Shown piece by piece: positions 34,744-43,416 of a stretch of 64,000 bases of DNA. The DNA comes from Kineosporia rhizophila (GTDB lineage Bacteria > Actinomycetota > Actinomycetes > Actinomycetales > Kineosporiaceae). The notes below the pieces were generated by a model. The model made no database searches and was not told where the DNA came from. It was given only the letters and a program-made list of their open reading frames with translations. The translations under genes were made by a program, and so were the position numbers. Numbering within the stretch: the stretch's first letter is position 1; the number at the start of each line of letters is the position of its first letter. The stretch lies in contig NZ_JAJSOH010000003.1 of NCBI RefSeq assembly GCF_021277265.1, positions 124,001-188,000 of the forward strand. The letters are read 5' to 3'.

Positions 34744-35325
34744 ATGATCTTCGCCGTGCTGGAGGACCTGGCCCGTGTCACCGCGGACACCACCGACGAG
34801 CAGCTGAAACTGCCCACCCCGAGCGGCGACTTCACCGTGGCCGACGTCAGACGGCACCTGACCGGCGGACTCACCTACTTCGAGGCCGCCTTCCGGGATC
34901 CGGACGCCGACGACCGGGGGGAGGACCCGCACGCCTACACCGGGCCCGACAACCTGCCGGCGGTGATCCCGCAACTGTCCGTCACCCTGCGCTCCGCGCT
35001 GGAGAACGGGATGGGCGGGCGCGAGGTGAAGGTGCTGGAACTGGGCGGCGTCTTCCCGGGGGCCATGGTCGTCGACCTGCTGCTGATCGAGGCCTTCACC
35101 CACGGCTGGGACCTGGCCCGGGCCCTCGATCGGCCCTGGGAGCCCGACCCGGCGATCAGCGAGCACACGCTCGCGGTGTTCCAGAACGTGATCCGCCCGG
35201 AGTTCCGCGGCCCGGGAATGGCCTTCGCGGAGGAGTTCCCGGTCGGCCCGCAGGCCTCTGCGGTGGAGCGGGCGGTAGCGTTCGCGGGTCGTGACCCGTA
35301 CTGGGAAACACCAGTTCAGGGCTGA
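34744..35325 (+). CDS. DinB-fold mycothiol-type metal-binding protein (TIGR03086-like)
   Basis: A 193-residue four-helix-bundle protein. LKLPTPSGDFTVADVRRHLTGGLTYFE and LLLIEAFTHGWDLARALDRPW carry the metal-site histidines of the MDMPI/DinB family (H in RRHLTGG, H in THGWDLA). It is half the length of maleylpyruvate isomerase, matching the single-domain TIGR03086 group. ATG 34744 is the first start in frame that fits, with no clear ribosome site. It follows the SsuD gene by 52 nt and may be co-transcribed. A thiol-dependent detoxification role is likely but unspecified. Confidence 0.8.
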   Translation: MIFAVLEDLARVTADTTDEQLKLPTPSGDFTVADVRRHLTGGLTYFEAAFRDPDADDRGEDPHAYTGPDNLPAVIPQLSVTLRSALENGMGGREVKVLELGGVFPGAMVVDLLLIEAFTHGWDLARALDRPWEPDPAISEHTLAVFQNVIRPEFRGPGMAFAEEFPVGPQASAVERAVAFAGRDPYWETPVQG

Positions 35326-35333
35326 CGGCAACC

Positions 35334-35367
35334 GGCTCCCGAGTCACCGTGATGGTGACTGGGAGCC
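35334..35367. terminator. Hairpin terminator between convergent genes
   Basis: 14-bp stem (GGCTCCC plus AGTCACC with one bulged G at 35341) closing on a 5-nt loop; right arm 35354-35367. It lies 8 nt after the DinB-fold gene stop. Confidence 0.65.
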
Positions 35368-35411
35368 AGTTGTCGTCAGACCAGGTCAGATCCGGTCAGA
35401 TCTAAGTTGGA

Positions 35412-35876
35412 TCAGTCGACCCACCACTTGCCGCACTTGGTCACGCCGGCGATCTCGGCGCAGGCGCGGGCGGCGTAGTTGGAGTTGTAGACCGAGTCGG
35501 TGCGATTCGGCCACGAGCCGCACATCTTCCAGCCGTCGCGCTTGGCCTCGGCGTCCGACTTGATGCCCTTGAAGTTGGGGAACGAGCGGAAGCTACGGTC
35601 CACCCACACCCGGTCGCCCGACTGCCGGCCGGACTTGATCTCGGCCCGGCTGAAACGGTCGAAGAGACGTTCGTTCTGCAGTTCCACCACGCGACCCGCA
35701 TAGGTGAAAGAGGCCCCGGAGTCGACCCGGCGGAACTGCCCGGCGACGGTGTGCTCGTCGCAGTCCGACTGCGCGGCCTGCGCCGACGTGGTGCCGAAGG
35801 CCATCAGCGCAGTGGCCGCCAGCACGATGGCCAGCGCGGACAGAGCCAGCCTGCGAATACCCAGAATGTTCTTCAT
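35412..35876 (-). CDS. Small secreted protein of unknown function
   Basis: A 154-residue exported protein. The signal peptide is MKNILGIRRLALSALAIVLA and continues to a cleavage after SAQA (residue ~34). The mature part of ~120 residues has six cysteines and no known domain; it reads like a compact disulfide-bonded extracellular domain (SDCDEHTVAGQFRRV, WKMCGSWPNRTDSVYNSNYAARACAEI, KCGKWWVD). ATG 35876 is supported by GGAGGGG upstream. It is monocistronic, with a 163-nt promoter gap to the next gene. Confidence 0.75.
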   Translation of the reverse strand: MKNILGIRRLALSALAIVLAATALMAFGTTSAQAAQSDCDEHTVAGQFRRVDSGASFTYAGRVVELQNERLFDRFSRAEIKSGRQSGDRVWVDRSFRSFPNFKGIKSDAEAKRDGWKMCGSWPNRTDSVYNSNYAARACAEIAGVTKCGKWWVD

Positions 35877-36039
35877 GTTTCCCCTCCAGAACGCCCGACC
35901 GCACCCAGACCAGGGATGGGTGTCCGGTGACGGGCCAACGATCCGGTTCCCCCCGGATCTGGTCGGGAACGTTACCAGCGGGTTTCGGCACCGGAAAGGC
36001 TTACGCCCGACCGTGCCCAGATGGTAAGGGGGCTGTGGT

Positions 36040-36840
36040 TCAGGCCCTGGCTGCGGTGAGTAGTTTCTCGGTGACTTGAGCAAGGCGTGCGCGGTATTCG
36101 GGGGTGAGGGCCTCGGGAATGCTGGGCTGGGCCTCGTTCTCGCTGTGGAAGTACTTCCCGCTGACCCCGGCCAGGGCCGGGTCGTCGACCAGGCGGCGGG
36201 TGGCGTGCAGCCCTTTCTCCAGTGACTCCTGGGCGTCCACCCCGGACGCCTCGACCATGCGGGTGGGCATGAAAGTGGCCGGGTGCAGGCTGTTCACGGT
36301 GATCCCGGTGCCGTCCAGCTCCTCGGCCAGGCTCGCGCTCCAGCTGATCAGGGCCAGCTTGGACCGGCTGTAGGCGCTCGGCTCGGTGAAATCCTTCTCG
36401 TGGTCGGGGTCTTCGAAGTCGAAGGCGGCCTGGCCCACGGAGGCGACGTTGACGATGCGTGAGGGAGCCGCCGCCCGCAGGAGCGGCAGCAGTTCCCGGG
36501 TCAGGAGCACCGGGGCCAGGTAGTTCACCGCCAGTCGCAACTCCAGGCCGTCCTTGGACAGCTGGCGGTCGGTGCCGGTGACGTGGAAGCCGATGCCGGC
36601 GTTGTTGACCAGCACGTCGAGCCGGTCATGACGCCTGGCGACCTCGGCGGCCAGGTCTCTGGTCGCGGCCAGGGACGTCAGGTCGGCCTGATAGGTCTCG
36701 CCGCCGGTGGCGGAGGCGACCTCGGCCAGCCGGTCGTGGTCGCGGCCGTGCAGGAGGAGCTGGTGCCCGGCACCGGCCAGGTCCTCGGCCAGGGCCCGGC
36801 CCAGCCCGCTGGTTGCTCCGGTGATCAGGATCGTGGCCAT
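36040..36840 (-). CDS. Short-chain dehydrogenase/reductase
   Basis: A 266-residue SDR enzyme. The cofactor loop is TGATSGLGRA (residues 7-16), the structural motif is NNAG near 82, and the catalytic YSRSK lies near 160. The layout matches the retinol dehydrogenase/oxidoreductase-like SDRs that contain FDFEDPDHEKDF after the catalytic Ser. It is divergent from a TetR regulator with a perfect palindrome between, so it is the likely target of that repressor. Substrate unknown. Confidence 0.9.
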   Translation of the reverse strand: MATILITGATSGLGRALAEDLAGAGHQLLLHGRDHDRLAEVASATGGETYQADLTSLAATRDLAAEVARRHDRLDVLVNNAGIGFHVTGTDRQLSKDGLELRLAVNYLAPVLLTRELLPLLRAAAPSRIVNVASVGQAAFDFEDPDHEKDFTEPSAYSRSKLALISWSASLAEELDGTGITVNSLHPATFMPTRMVEASGVDAQESLEKGLHATRRLVDDPALAGVSGKYFHSENEAQPSIPEALTPEYRARLAQVTEKLLTAARA

Positions 36841-36886
36841 CTTGGCTGCCTTCCGTCGGCTTCGGGGTGGTGGCCACGACGCTATC

Positions 36887-36916
36887 AACACCTGTTGAGA
36901 AAACTCAACAGGTGTT
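36887..36916. promoter_or_regulatory. TetR-type operator palindrome
   Basis: Perfect 13-bp inverted repeat, 36887-36899 with 36904-36916, 4-nt A spacer, between the divergent SDR and TetR genes. Half-site AACACCTGTTGAG. Confidence 0.8.
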
Positions 36917-36967
36917 TGGAAGAGGGCGGCCCTAGGATCGACGCAATGAGCAGGGAAAGGAATCACC

Positions 36968-37630
36968 GTGGCTGCACGCGCTGACGAGGCCGGAGGGGGC
37001 CGGGTCGGGTCGCGTCCGGCCAGCCGGGGTGACCTGCGGCTGGAGGCCCTCCTGCGGGCGGCCGAGGAACTGCTCGAGGAGAAGCCGTTCTCCGAGGTCT
37101 CGGTGGGGGAGATCGCCGGCCGTGCGGGCATCTCCCGCCCCACCTTCTACTTCTACTTCGACACCAAGCACGCCCTGCTGGCCGCCGTGCTGGAGCGGGT
37201 CACGCAGGACAAGCTGCAGCTCGCGCTGCGCGGCCTGGCGCCCGAGGCCCCGGACGACGACCCGGCGCGCACCTTCCGCGAGAGTTACCACGAGATCCTG
37301 CGACTGTGGCGGGAGCACACCGCGGTGGTTCTGGCCGCGTCCGACGCGATGCGCTCGGACCCGGTGCTGGAGCGGGTCTACGCCGACATGAACGAGGCCT
37401 TCGTGGTCTCGGCCACCGCCTGGATCGAACGCGAGCGGGCCACCGGCCGGGCCCCGGCCGGGGTGGACGCCCGCACGCTGGCCACCACCCTGGTCTGGAT
37501 GAGCGAGCGCAACCTGTACTCGATCCTGCTCGGGCCCCAGGACGAGGCGCAGGAGGAGCTGCGGATCGAGGCGCTCGCGCAGGTCTGGATCCGCAGTACC
37601 TACGGCGGCGACACGCCCCTCGTGCCCTGA
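36968..37630 (+). CDS. TetR family transcriptional regulator
   Basis: A 220-residue TetR protein. The DNA-binding domain covers about residues 22-70 with EVSVGEIAGRAGISRPTFYFYFDTKHALLAAVLER. The C-terminal ligand-binding helices have the EthR-like pattern (SERNLYSILLG). The start is GTG 36968, with AAAGGA upstream. It is divergent from the SDR gene and separated from it by a perfect palindrome, so autoregulation and repression of the SDR are expected. Confidence 0.92.
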   Translation: MAARADEAGGGRVGSRPASRGDLRLEALLRAAEELLEEKPFSEVSVGEIAGRAGISRPTFYFYFDTKHALLAAVLERVTQDKLQLALRGLAPEAPDDDPARTFRESYHEILRLWREHTAVVLAASDAMRSDPVLERVYADMNEAFVVSATAWIERERATGRAPAGVDARTLATTLVWMSERNLYSILLGPQDEAQEELRIEALAQVWIRSTYGGDTPLVP

Positions 37631-37657
37631 CAGTGCCCTGAAACCGTCCTGAAACGC

Positions 37658-37692
37658 AGTGGTGCCCGCCGTCGGTGACGGCGGGCACCACT
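37658..37692. terminator. Hairpin terminator, 16-bp stem
   Basis: Perfect inverted repeat 37658-37673 with 37677-37692 and a GGT loop, between the convergent TetR and protease genes; the strongest hairpin in the window. Confidence 0.75.
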
Positions 37693-37706
37693 ACCGGATC
37701 GAAGGG

Positions 37707-39932
37707 TCAGCTCTGGCCACCGCCGGGCTGGACCACCCCGTTCACCGTGAGCTTGTAGGGCGCGTACTGCTGGCCCTGCTCGGTCGGCTCGTCGTAGGCC
37801 ACCACGGCCACCACCTGCTCGGCCTTACGCAGTTCGCGCACCTCTGGGCTGCGGCGGCCCAGGTCGATGCCGGACTGCCCGTCGAAGGTGATCTGGGCGG
37901 CCCGTTCCTTACGGGCGTCCAGGCCGATCAGCCGCACGTTCCAGTTGGCCACCGCCACCGGGGCGATCTCGGTGGGGGAGTCGAACGGCTCCAGGCTGGA
38001 ACCGTCGCTGAGCTTCGTGCTTCCCACGGTCAGGTCGTCGATGAGCAAGCCGCCCTCGTTGACCCCAGCGTCGCTGACGTAGCGGATGCTGACCAGGATC
38101 TCCTGGCCGGCATAGGCCGACAGATCGTACTCGTGGGCCTCGAAACCGCTCGTGGTGCCGTTGAGGGCGGGGCCGAACGGGCCGTCGACCGTCTTGTCAC
38201 CGGGAAGCGGTGTGCTGTATGTCTTCCCGCCGTCGGTCGAGACGCTCACGTAGGCGTAGTCGTAACCGGCCTCGGCCCCGTACTTGGCCAGGAAGCGCAG
38301 TTTCGGATCGGTGGTGGGCACGCTCGCCTCGGTGACCAGGGCGGCGTCGGTGTTGTTCTGGTTGCCGGAGAACAGCACCGGGTTGCCCGGCCGGTCCGGA
38401 TCGTTGCTGACCACCGTCCAGGCCAGCGACAGCGGCGGCAGGGTCTTGGCGCCGGCGAAGGTCAGCGTGTCGATGTCCTTGCCGCGGATCGGCTTTCCGT
38501 CCTTCATGACCGGCACGTAGTCGGCCCCGTTGGGGGCCGCGCCCGGGTCGAGGTACGACTGCGGGTTCGCCAGGTTGATCGAGGAGTTCAGGCTCTTGCT
38601 GGTCACCGCGCTCTTGTCGGCCCCGGTCAGCTTCGACTTCTTGGACGAGTCGAGGAAGGCGTCGAGCACGTTCGAGGACTGGAAGTCGTGCAGCACGTCG
38701 TACACGTCCTGCTTGACGCCCTCGTTCTTGAGCTGGGCCGCGACCCCGGCCAGGCCCTGGTGCTCGCCGTCGCGGTGCAGGCCGGAGATGAAGTCCTGGC
38801 CGTAGCGGTCGTAGAGGAACAGCAGGAACGCGTACGCGTGGCCGTAGTCGGCCAGCACCGCGTTCGGGTTGTCGCTGTCCTCACCCCACAGGGTCAGGGA
38901 GTTCTGCGCGCCGCCGCTGTCGCGCGGGTTGCGGTTGTACGGCGTCTCCACCGTTGAGTAGCCCTGGTAGGAGATCAGGTGGTTGTCGAAGCCGGGCTCG
39001 AAAACGGTTGCGGTGGTGTTCGAGTAGCCGACCAGCGAGATGGCGAAGTCCGACAGGCCCTCGTTGACCCACGTCGACTCGCTCAGGTCGGTGTAGTACT
39101 GCAGCAGGTGCTGCCACTCGTGCGCGAAAACGCCTTCGTACAACCACGGACGAGCGGGGCGGCTCGTGCACAGGTCGCTGGTGGCCGCGTCGGCCGGGTT
39201 CGCGGTGGTGCGATGCGCCCAGTCGAACGCATCGATCGTCATCACGTTCCGGTCGAAGAGCTCGTTCAGGGACGCGGAGAAGAAACCGGCGGTGTAGGTG
39301 GGTACCGCGGGGAAGTCGAAGAAGTTCTCGTCGCGCACGTTGTCGACCAGCGTGACGGTCTTCCCGCCTCCGCCGCCGTACTCGCCGCCGTTGCCGTTCG
39401 CGTCCGGGCCCAGCAGGGCGTTGCTGCCGTCGCGGTCGGGCGGGGTGCTGAAGGCCGCGGTCTCCTTCGGGTACATGTTGGTGTCGAACTGGGTGATCAG
39501 CCCGGCCACCTGCGCGTCGGTGACCGTGGTGCTGCCCGGCACGGCGTTGCGGCAGTCGCCCTGGGGGAAGGCGATGTCGTTGGCGACCCACACCTCGATG
39601 TGATCGCCCACCCCGCGCAGGGTGTAGTCCTTGCGGTAGTAGACGCCGTTCTTGTCGTCCAGGGCCAGCCACTGCCGCACCGTGCCCACCCCGGGGGTGG
39701 TACCGGCCTGCGCCTTCGACCGGGCTTTCCGCTGCGTCCGGGGGCGGTCCGGTACCTCGACCTTCTCCCCCTCGACCAGTTGCGGGTCGCGGACGCCCAT
39801 GGTGATGTCCGAGGCGATCCCGGCCCGCTCGGGTTCGGGGGCGGCAGAGCTGGGGGCCGCGGACGGCACCAGAGCGGCGAGCGGGACAGCGAGGGCGAGG
39901 GCGACGGGCGCAGCCAGTCGTTTCCGGACCAT
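37707..39932 (-). CDS. Secreted zinc metalloprotease with HEXXH motif
   Basis: A 741-residue exported protein. The signal peptide (KRLAAPVALALAVPLAALV) ends at about residue 31. A basic, perhaps propeptide, segment follows. The catalytic motif is HEWQH (271-275), followed by STWVNEGLSDF with the third ligand Glu at about 291, as in gluzincin or M6/immune-inhibitor-A-like peptidases. The C-terminal half has a MAM/lectin-like segment (FLAKYGAEAGYDYAYVSVSTDGGKTY, SIRYVSDAGVNEGGLLIDDL). ATG 39932 has a GAGGAG site. It is probably released to degrade environmental protein. The exact peptidase family needs a profile search. Confidence 0.85.
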   Translation of the reverse strand: MVRKRLAAPVALALAVPLAALVPSAAPSSAAPEPERAGIASDITMGVRDPQLVEGEKVEVPDRPRTQRKARSKAQAGTTPGVGTVRQWLALDDKNGVYYRKDYTLRGVGDHIEVWVANDIAFPQGDCRNAVPGSTTVTDAQVAGLITQFDTNMYPKETAAFSTPPDRDGSNALLGPDANGNGGEYGGGGGKTVTLVDNVRDENFFDFPAVPTYTAGFFSASLNELFDRNVMTIDAFDWAHRTTANPADAATSDLCTSRPARPWLYEGVFAHEWQHLLQYYTDLSESTWVNEGLSDFAISLVGYSNTTATVFEPGFDNHLISYQGYSTVETPYNRNPRDSGGAQNSLTLWGEDSDNPNAVLADYGHAYAFLLFLYDRYGQDFISGLHRDGEHQGLAGVAAQLKNEGVKQDVYDVLHDFQSSNVLDAFLDSSKKSKLTGADKSAVTSKSLNSSINLANPQSYLDPGAAPNGADYVPVMKDGKPIRGKDIDTLTFAGAKTLPPLSLAWTVVSNDPDRPGNPVLFSGNQNNTDAALVTEASVPTTDPKLRFLAKYGAEAGYDYAYVSVSTDGGKTYSTPLPGDKTVDGPFGPALNGTTSGFEAHEYDLSAYAGQEILVSIRYVSDAGVNEGGLLIDDLTVGSTKLSDGSSLEPFDSPTEIAPVAVANWNVRLIGLDARKERAAQITFDGQSGIDLGRRSPEVRELRKAEQVVAVVAYDEPTEQGQQYAPYKLTVNGVVQPGGGQS

Positions 39933-39942
39933 CTGATCTCCT

Positions 39943-39965
39943 CGGAGGTTTGGGTGCGACCTCCG
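39943..39965 (-). promoter_or_regulatory. Leader hairpin adjoining the protease ribosome site
   Basis: CGGAGGT (39943-39949) pairs with ACCTCCG (39959-39965), loop 9 nt. In the mRNA the 3' arm runs into the Shine-Dalgarno sequence 10 nt before the protease start, so it could limit translation. Pattern only. Confidence 0.3.
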
Positions 39966-40039
39966 AAAGAGTGGGCCGTTCGGTCCGGCCGGGGTCCGGC
40001 TTTGGATCAAACTCAGTCGTTCAGATGACCGGGTCGGTG

Positions 40040-41704
40040 TTACTGCTGGGCCGGTTCTGGCTGTAGGGCCGTTTCGCCGGACTTGCGCTGGGCGTGGCCG
40101 GGTTTGAGCAGGAAGAGCTGGTGTTCCGCGTGGGTGGCGCCGGTCTCGGTGTGCACGAGGGCCGAGACGATCGCTTCGTGGTCCGACTCGGTCCAGCGGT
40201 CCCGGTGCTGGCGCTGGAACTCGTCCCACGACGGCACGGTGAACCGCTCGAGGATCAGCTGCGGGTCCGAACCGTCCTGGTACAGCCCCCAGGAGTAGCC
40301 GCCGGTGCGGCGCCGGGCCCGTCCCACGGCCCGCATCGACCGCTCGAACGCATCGAGTTCCCCGGTCCGGACCCGGTAGGTCTTGACGATCGTCACCGGC
40401 CCGTCGGCCGGCTCGGGATCGAAGACGACGGTGGGAGTGGGCCAGGCCGTCGAGACCCCGCGGGCCAGGCTGCCGGTGGCGGCCAGGAGCGGCAGGAACC
40501 GGACGCTCGCGGCCACCAGGGCGAGCAGTGTCGCCGAGACGAGCAGGGCCGGGGTCAGGCCGAGGTGTGAGGCGGCCAGGCCCCAGACGAACGAGCCCAG
40601 GGCCTGGGTGCCCATGAACACCAGAAGGTAGACCGACATGCCGCGGGCGCGCACCCAGTGGGCCAGGGAGAGCTGCACCGAGGCGTTGAGGGTGGTGAGT
40701 GTTCCGATCCAGGCTGCTCCGGAGATCAGGAGCAGGGGCAGGACCGCCCAGACCGGCAGGACGGCCACCGCCACGACCCCCAGGGCGTAGGCCAGGGCCG
40801 ACAGCACGAGAATGCCGTTGCGGGAGAACTTCTTGGCCAGGACCGGGTTGAGGGCGACGCCGGCCACCGCCCCGATCCCCACGATGCCCAGCACCAGGCC
40901 GTATCCCGAGGCGCCGTAGTGCAGGTGCTGGGAGGAGGCCAGCGGCAGCAGGGCCCACAGGGCTGAGGCGGGGAAGGCGAAAAGGGCCGAGCGCAGCATG
41001 ATCCGGCGCACGATCGGCGCCGACTGCACGTAGTGCACGCCGGTGACGATGGAGCGTCCGAGGGGTTCCCGGTCGCCGGAGCGGTCTCCGGCGTCGCGGT
41101 CCCACCAGGCCAGGGCGCCGATGATCACCGCGAAGCTGAGCGTGTTCACGGCGAAGACGGCCGCCGGGCCGGCCGCCGCGACGAGTACGCCACCGGCGGC
41201 CGGGCCCACGGCCCGGGCGGCGTTGACGGTCACGCTGCCCAGGGCCGAGGCGGCCGGAATCTGTTCCTTGGGTACCAGTTCCGGCTGGATCGCCTGCCAG
41301 GCCGGGGAGGTCAGGGCCGAGCCGCAGCCGAGCAGGAACGTCATGGCCAGCAAGAGGCCGGGGGTGAGGGTGTCGGTGAACGCCAGGGCGGTCGTCACCC
41401 CGGCGGCGACGGCGGTGTACGTGCTGACCGCGATCAGCAACCGCCGCCGGTCGAGCAGGTCGGCCAAGGCCCCCGCGAACAGCGACAGGAACAGCACCGG
41501 GAGCAGGCTCGCCGTCTGCACCAGGGCGACGACGGTGGCACTGCTGCGGTGTTCCACCAGGAACCACTGGGCCCCGACGGTCTGCATCCACAGCCCGATG
41601 TTCGAGATCAGCTGGGCCACGAACAGCGTGCGGTACACGCGGTTGCGCAGCGGCGCCCAGGCACTGGGCCGGTGTTGCGGGGGCATGGGCCGGTTGCTCG
41701 ACAT
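40040..41704 (-). CDS. MFS exporter of the MFS_3 (enterobactin-exporter-like) family
   Basis: A 554-residue transporter with 12 predicted membrane helices in the first ~420 residues (RNRVYRTLFVAQLISNIGLWMQTVGAQWFLVE is the family start; motif A-like GALADLLDRRRLL). A C-terminal soluble domain (~425-540) contains VTIVKTYRVRTGELDAFERSMRAVGRARRRTGGYSWGLYQDG, an ABM-like ferredoxin fold that is common in this Pfam family. It follows an alpha/beta hydrolase by 5 nt. Substrate unknown; drug or siderophore export is typical. Confidence 0.9.
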   Translation of the reverse strand: MSSNRPMPPQHRPSAWAPLRNRVYRTLFVAQLISNIGLWMQTVGAQWFLVEHRSSATVVALVQTASLLPVLFLSLFAGALADLLDRRRLLIAVSTYTAVAAGVTTALAFTDTLTPGLLLAMTFLLGCGSALTSPAWQAIQPELVPKEQIPAASALGSVTVNAARAVGPAAGGVLVAAAGPAAVFAVNTLSFAVIIGALAWWDRDAGDRSGDREPLGRSIVTGVHYVQSAPIVRRIMLRSALFAFPASALWALLPLASSQHLHYGASGYGLVLGIVGIGAVAGVALNPVLAKKFSRNGILVLSALAYALGVVAVAVLPVWAVLPLLLISGAAWIGTLTTLNASVQLSLAHWVRARGMSVYLLVFMGTQALGSFVWGLAASHLGLTPALLVSATLLALVAASVRFLPLLAATGSLARGVSTAWPTPTVVFDPEPADGPVTIVKTYRVRTGELDAFERSMRAVGRARRRTGGYSWGLYQDGSDPQLILERFTVPSWDEFQRQHRDRWTESDHEAIVSALVHTETGATHAEHQLFLLKPGHAQRKSGETALQPEPAQQ

Positions 41705-41709
41705 GGTTC

Positions 41710-42426
41710 TCAGCTCAGCGCTTTGACGGCTTCTTCGACGACGGCCACGACCTCGGCCGGCTTGGCCAGCATCACCAGGTGGGGCGCGTCGATCTCGACC
41801 ACGGTGCGCAGGCCGGCCCGCTGGTAGCCGAAGCGCTCGACGTCCGGGTTGATGGTCTTGTCGGCGCTGCTGACGATGCCCCAGCCCGGCTTGGTCTTCC
41901 AGGCCGCGACCGGCGCCGGCTCACCGAACGCGGCGGCGGCCAGCGGGCGCTGCGAGACGGCCAGGACCTCGGCGGTCTCCAGCGGGACACCGGCGGCGAA
42001 GACGGCCGGGAACGCCTTGGGCTCGACCGAGACGTCGGTGCCGGGCTCGGCGCCCTCGATCGGGTACGGCGCGTAGACCAGGTGGGCGGCCAGGTCCGAG
42101 TCGGGGAAGCGGCCCTGCAGTTCGCCCAGGCTCTCGCCCACTTCGAGGGCGTAGCCGGAGACGTAGACCAGGCCGACGACGTTCTCGGCCACGCCGGCCA
42201 CCGTGATCACGGCACCGCCGTAGGAGTGGCCGACCAGCAGCACGGGGCCCTCGATCTGCTCGACGAACGAGCGGATGTAGGCCGCGTCGCCGGTCAGGCT
42301 GCGGTTGGGCACCGGCGGGGCGAAAACGGTGTGCCCGGCGTCGAGCAGCCGGCGGGTGACCGGGGCCCAGCTGGCCGCGTCGGCGAAGGCGCCGTGGACC
42401 AGGACGATGGTCGGGGAGGACGACAT
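41710..42426 (-). CDS. Alpha/beta hydrolase (salicylate-esterase-like)
   Basis: A 238-residue hydrolase of the short alpha/beta group. It opens PTIVLVHGAFADAASWAPV; the nucleophile elbow is LVGHSYGGAVI (Ser near 78), and the C-terminal His is in IDAPHLVMLAKPAEV. This pattern matches plant-like esterases/hydroxynitrile-lyase-type members found in many actinobacteria. AGGAG ribosome site. It lies between another hydrolase (36 nt) and the MFS exporter (5 nt), suggesting one operon. Confidence 0.88.
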   Translation of the reverse strand: MSSSPTIVLVHGAFADAASWAPVTRRLLDAGHTVFAPPVPNRSLTGDAAYIRSFVEQIEGPVLLVGHSYGGAVITVAGVAENVVGLVYVSGYALEVGESLGELQGRFPDSDLAAHLVYAPYPIEGAEPGTDVSVEPKAFPAVFAAGVPLETAEVLAVSQRPLAAAAFGEPAPVAAWKTKPGWGIVSSADKTINPDVERFGYQRAGLRTVVEIDAPHLVMLAKPAEVVAVVEEAVKALS

Positions 42427-42462
42427 GTGCGGTGCTCCTGTTCCAGGTGTTCGGGTGGCTGC

Positions 42463-43284
42463 TTATTCGGCGATGAAGGCGAGGATGTCCGCGGTGAGGG
42501 ACTTCTGGTACGCGCCGAAGATGCCGTGCGGGGCGCCCGGGTAGGTCACCAGGCGGCCGTCCTTGACCAGGTCGATGGTCTTCTCGGCGGCGGCCTTGAT
42601 CGGCACGATCTGGTCGTCGTCGCCGTGCGCGATCATGATCGGGACGGTCAGGGCCTTCAGGTCCTCGGTGAAGTCGGTCTCCGAGAACGCCTTCACGCAG
42701 TCGTAGGCGGCGGCCAGGTTGACCAGCATGCCCTGGCGCCAGAAGTCGTCCTTGGCGCCCTGGGAGACGTTCGCGCCGGGGCGGTTGGCGCCGAAGAACG
42801 GCTCGGCGAGGTCCTTGTAGAACTGCGAGCGGTCGTTGAGCACGCCGTCGCGGATGTCGTTGAGGGCCTCGATCGGGGTGCCGTAGGGGTTGGTCTCCGA
42901 CTTCAGCATGATCGGCGGGACGGCGCCGGCGGTGACCACCTTCACCACCCGGCCGGCCGCGTGCTGGGCGGCGTAGCGCACCACTTCGCCACCACCGGTG
43001 GAGTGACCCACGACGACCAGGTCGCGCAGGTCGAGCGCCTCGACCAGCTGGGCCAGGTCACTGGCGTAGGTGTCCATGTCGTTGCCGGTGTACGTCTTGG
43101 AGGAGCGCCCGTGGCCGCGGCGGTCGTGGGCGATGGCCCGGTAGCCGGCGTCGGCGAACACCTTCAGTTCCTTCTGCCAGGCGTCGGACGACAGCGGCCA
43201 GCCGTGGCTGAACAGGACCGGCTGACCCTCACCGTGCTCGGTGTAGTAGATCTCGGTGCCGTCGGTGGTGGTGATGTACGACAT
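42463..43284 (-). CDS. Non-heme haloperoxidase-type alpha/beta hydrolase
   Basis: A 273-residue hydrolase. The start MSYITTTDGTEIYYTEHGEGQPVLFSHGWPLSSDAWQ and HDRRGHGRSS, the elbow GHSTGGGEV (Ser near 97), and the terminal APHGIF match the cofactor-free chloroperoxidase/arylesterase family almost exactly. ATG 43284 has GGGAG upstream; a longer in-frame start at 43320 would add an unlikely N-terminus. First gene of a probable three-gene operon with another hydrolase and an MFS exporter. Confidence 0.92.
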   Translation of the reverse strand: MSYITTTDGTEIYYTEHGEGQPVLFSHGWPLSSDAWQKELKVFADAGYRAIAHDRRGHGRSSKTYTGNDMDTYASDLAQLVEALDLRDLVVVGHSTGGGEVVRYAAQHAAGRVVKVVTAGAVPPIMLKSETNPYGTPIEALNDIRDGVLNDRSQFYKDLAEPFFGANRPGANVSQGAKDDFWRQGMLVNLAAAYDCVKAFSETDFTEDLKALTVPIMIAHGDDDQIVPIKAAAEKTIDLVKDGRLVTYPGAPHGIFGAYQKSLTADILAFIAE

Positions 43285-43416
43285 GGTGTCTCCCGCTGTG
43301 TGGTGTTTGCGTGAGATCAACTCTGGTCTGTCGCACGGGTGGTGTCGTCGCTGCTAGCGGCCATTGCCGGGGGATCGGTGGCGGGGGTGGCCACTACCGG
43401 GTAGCGGGGTGGTCGC

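Noticed and set aside
39933..41591. In-frame extension of the protease upstream to 41591
   Set aside because: The extension is an out-of-frame reading of the MFS gene; the signal peptide and ribosome site fix the protease start at 39932.
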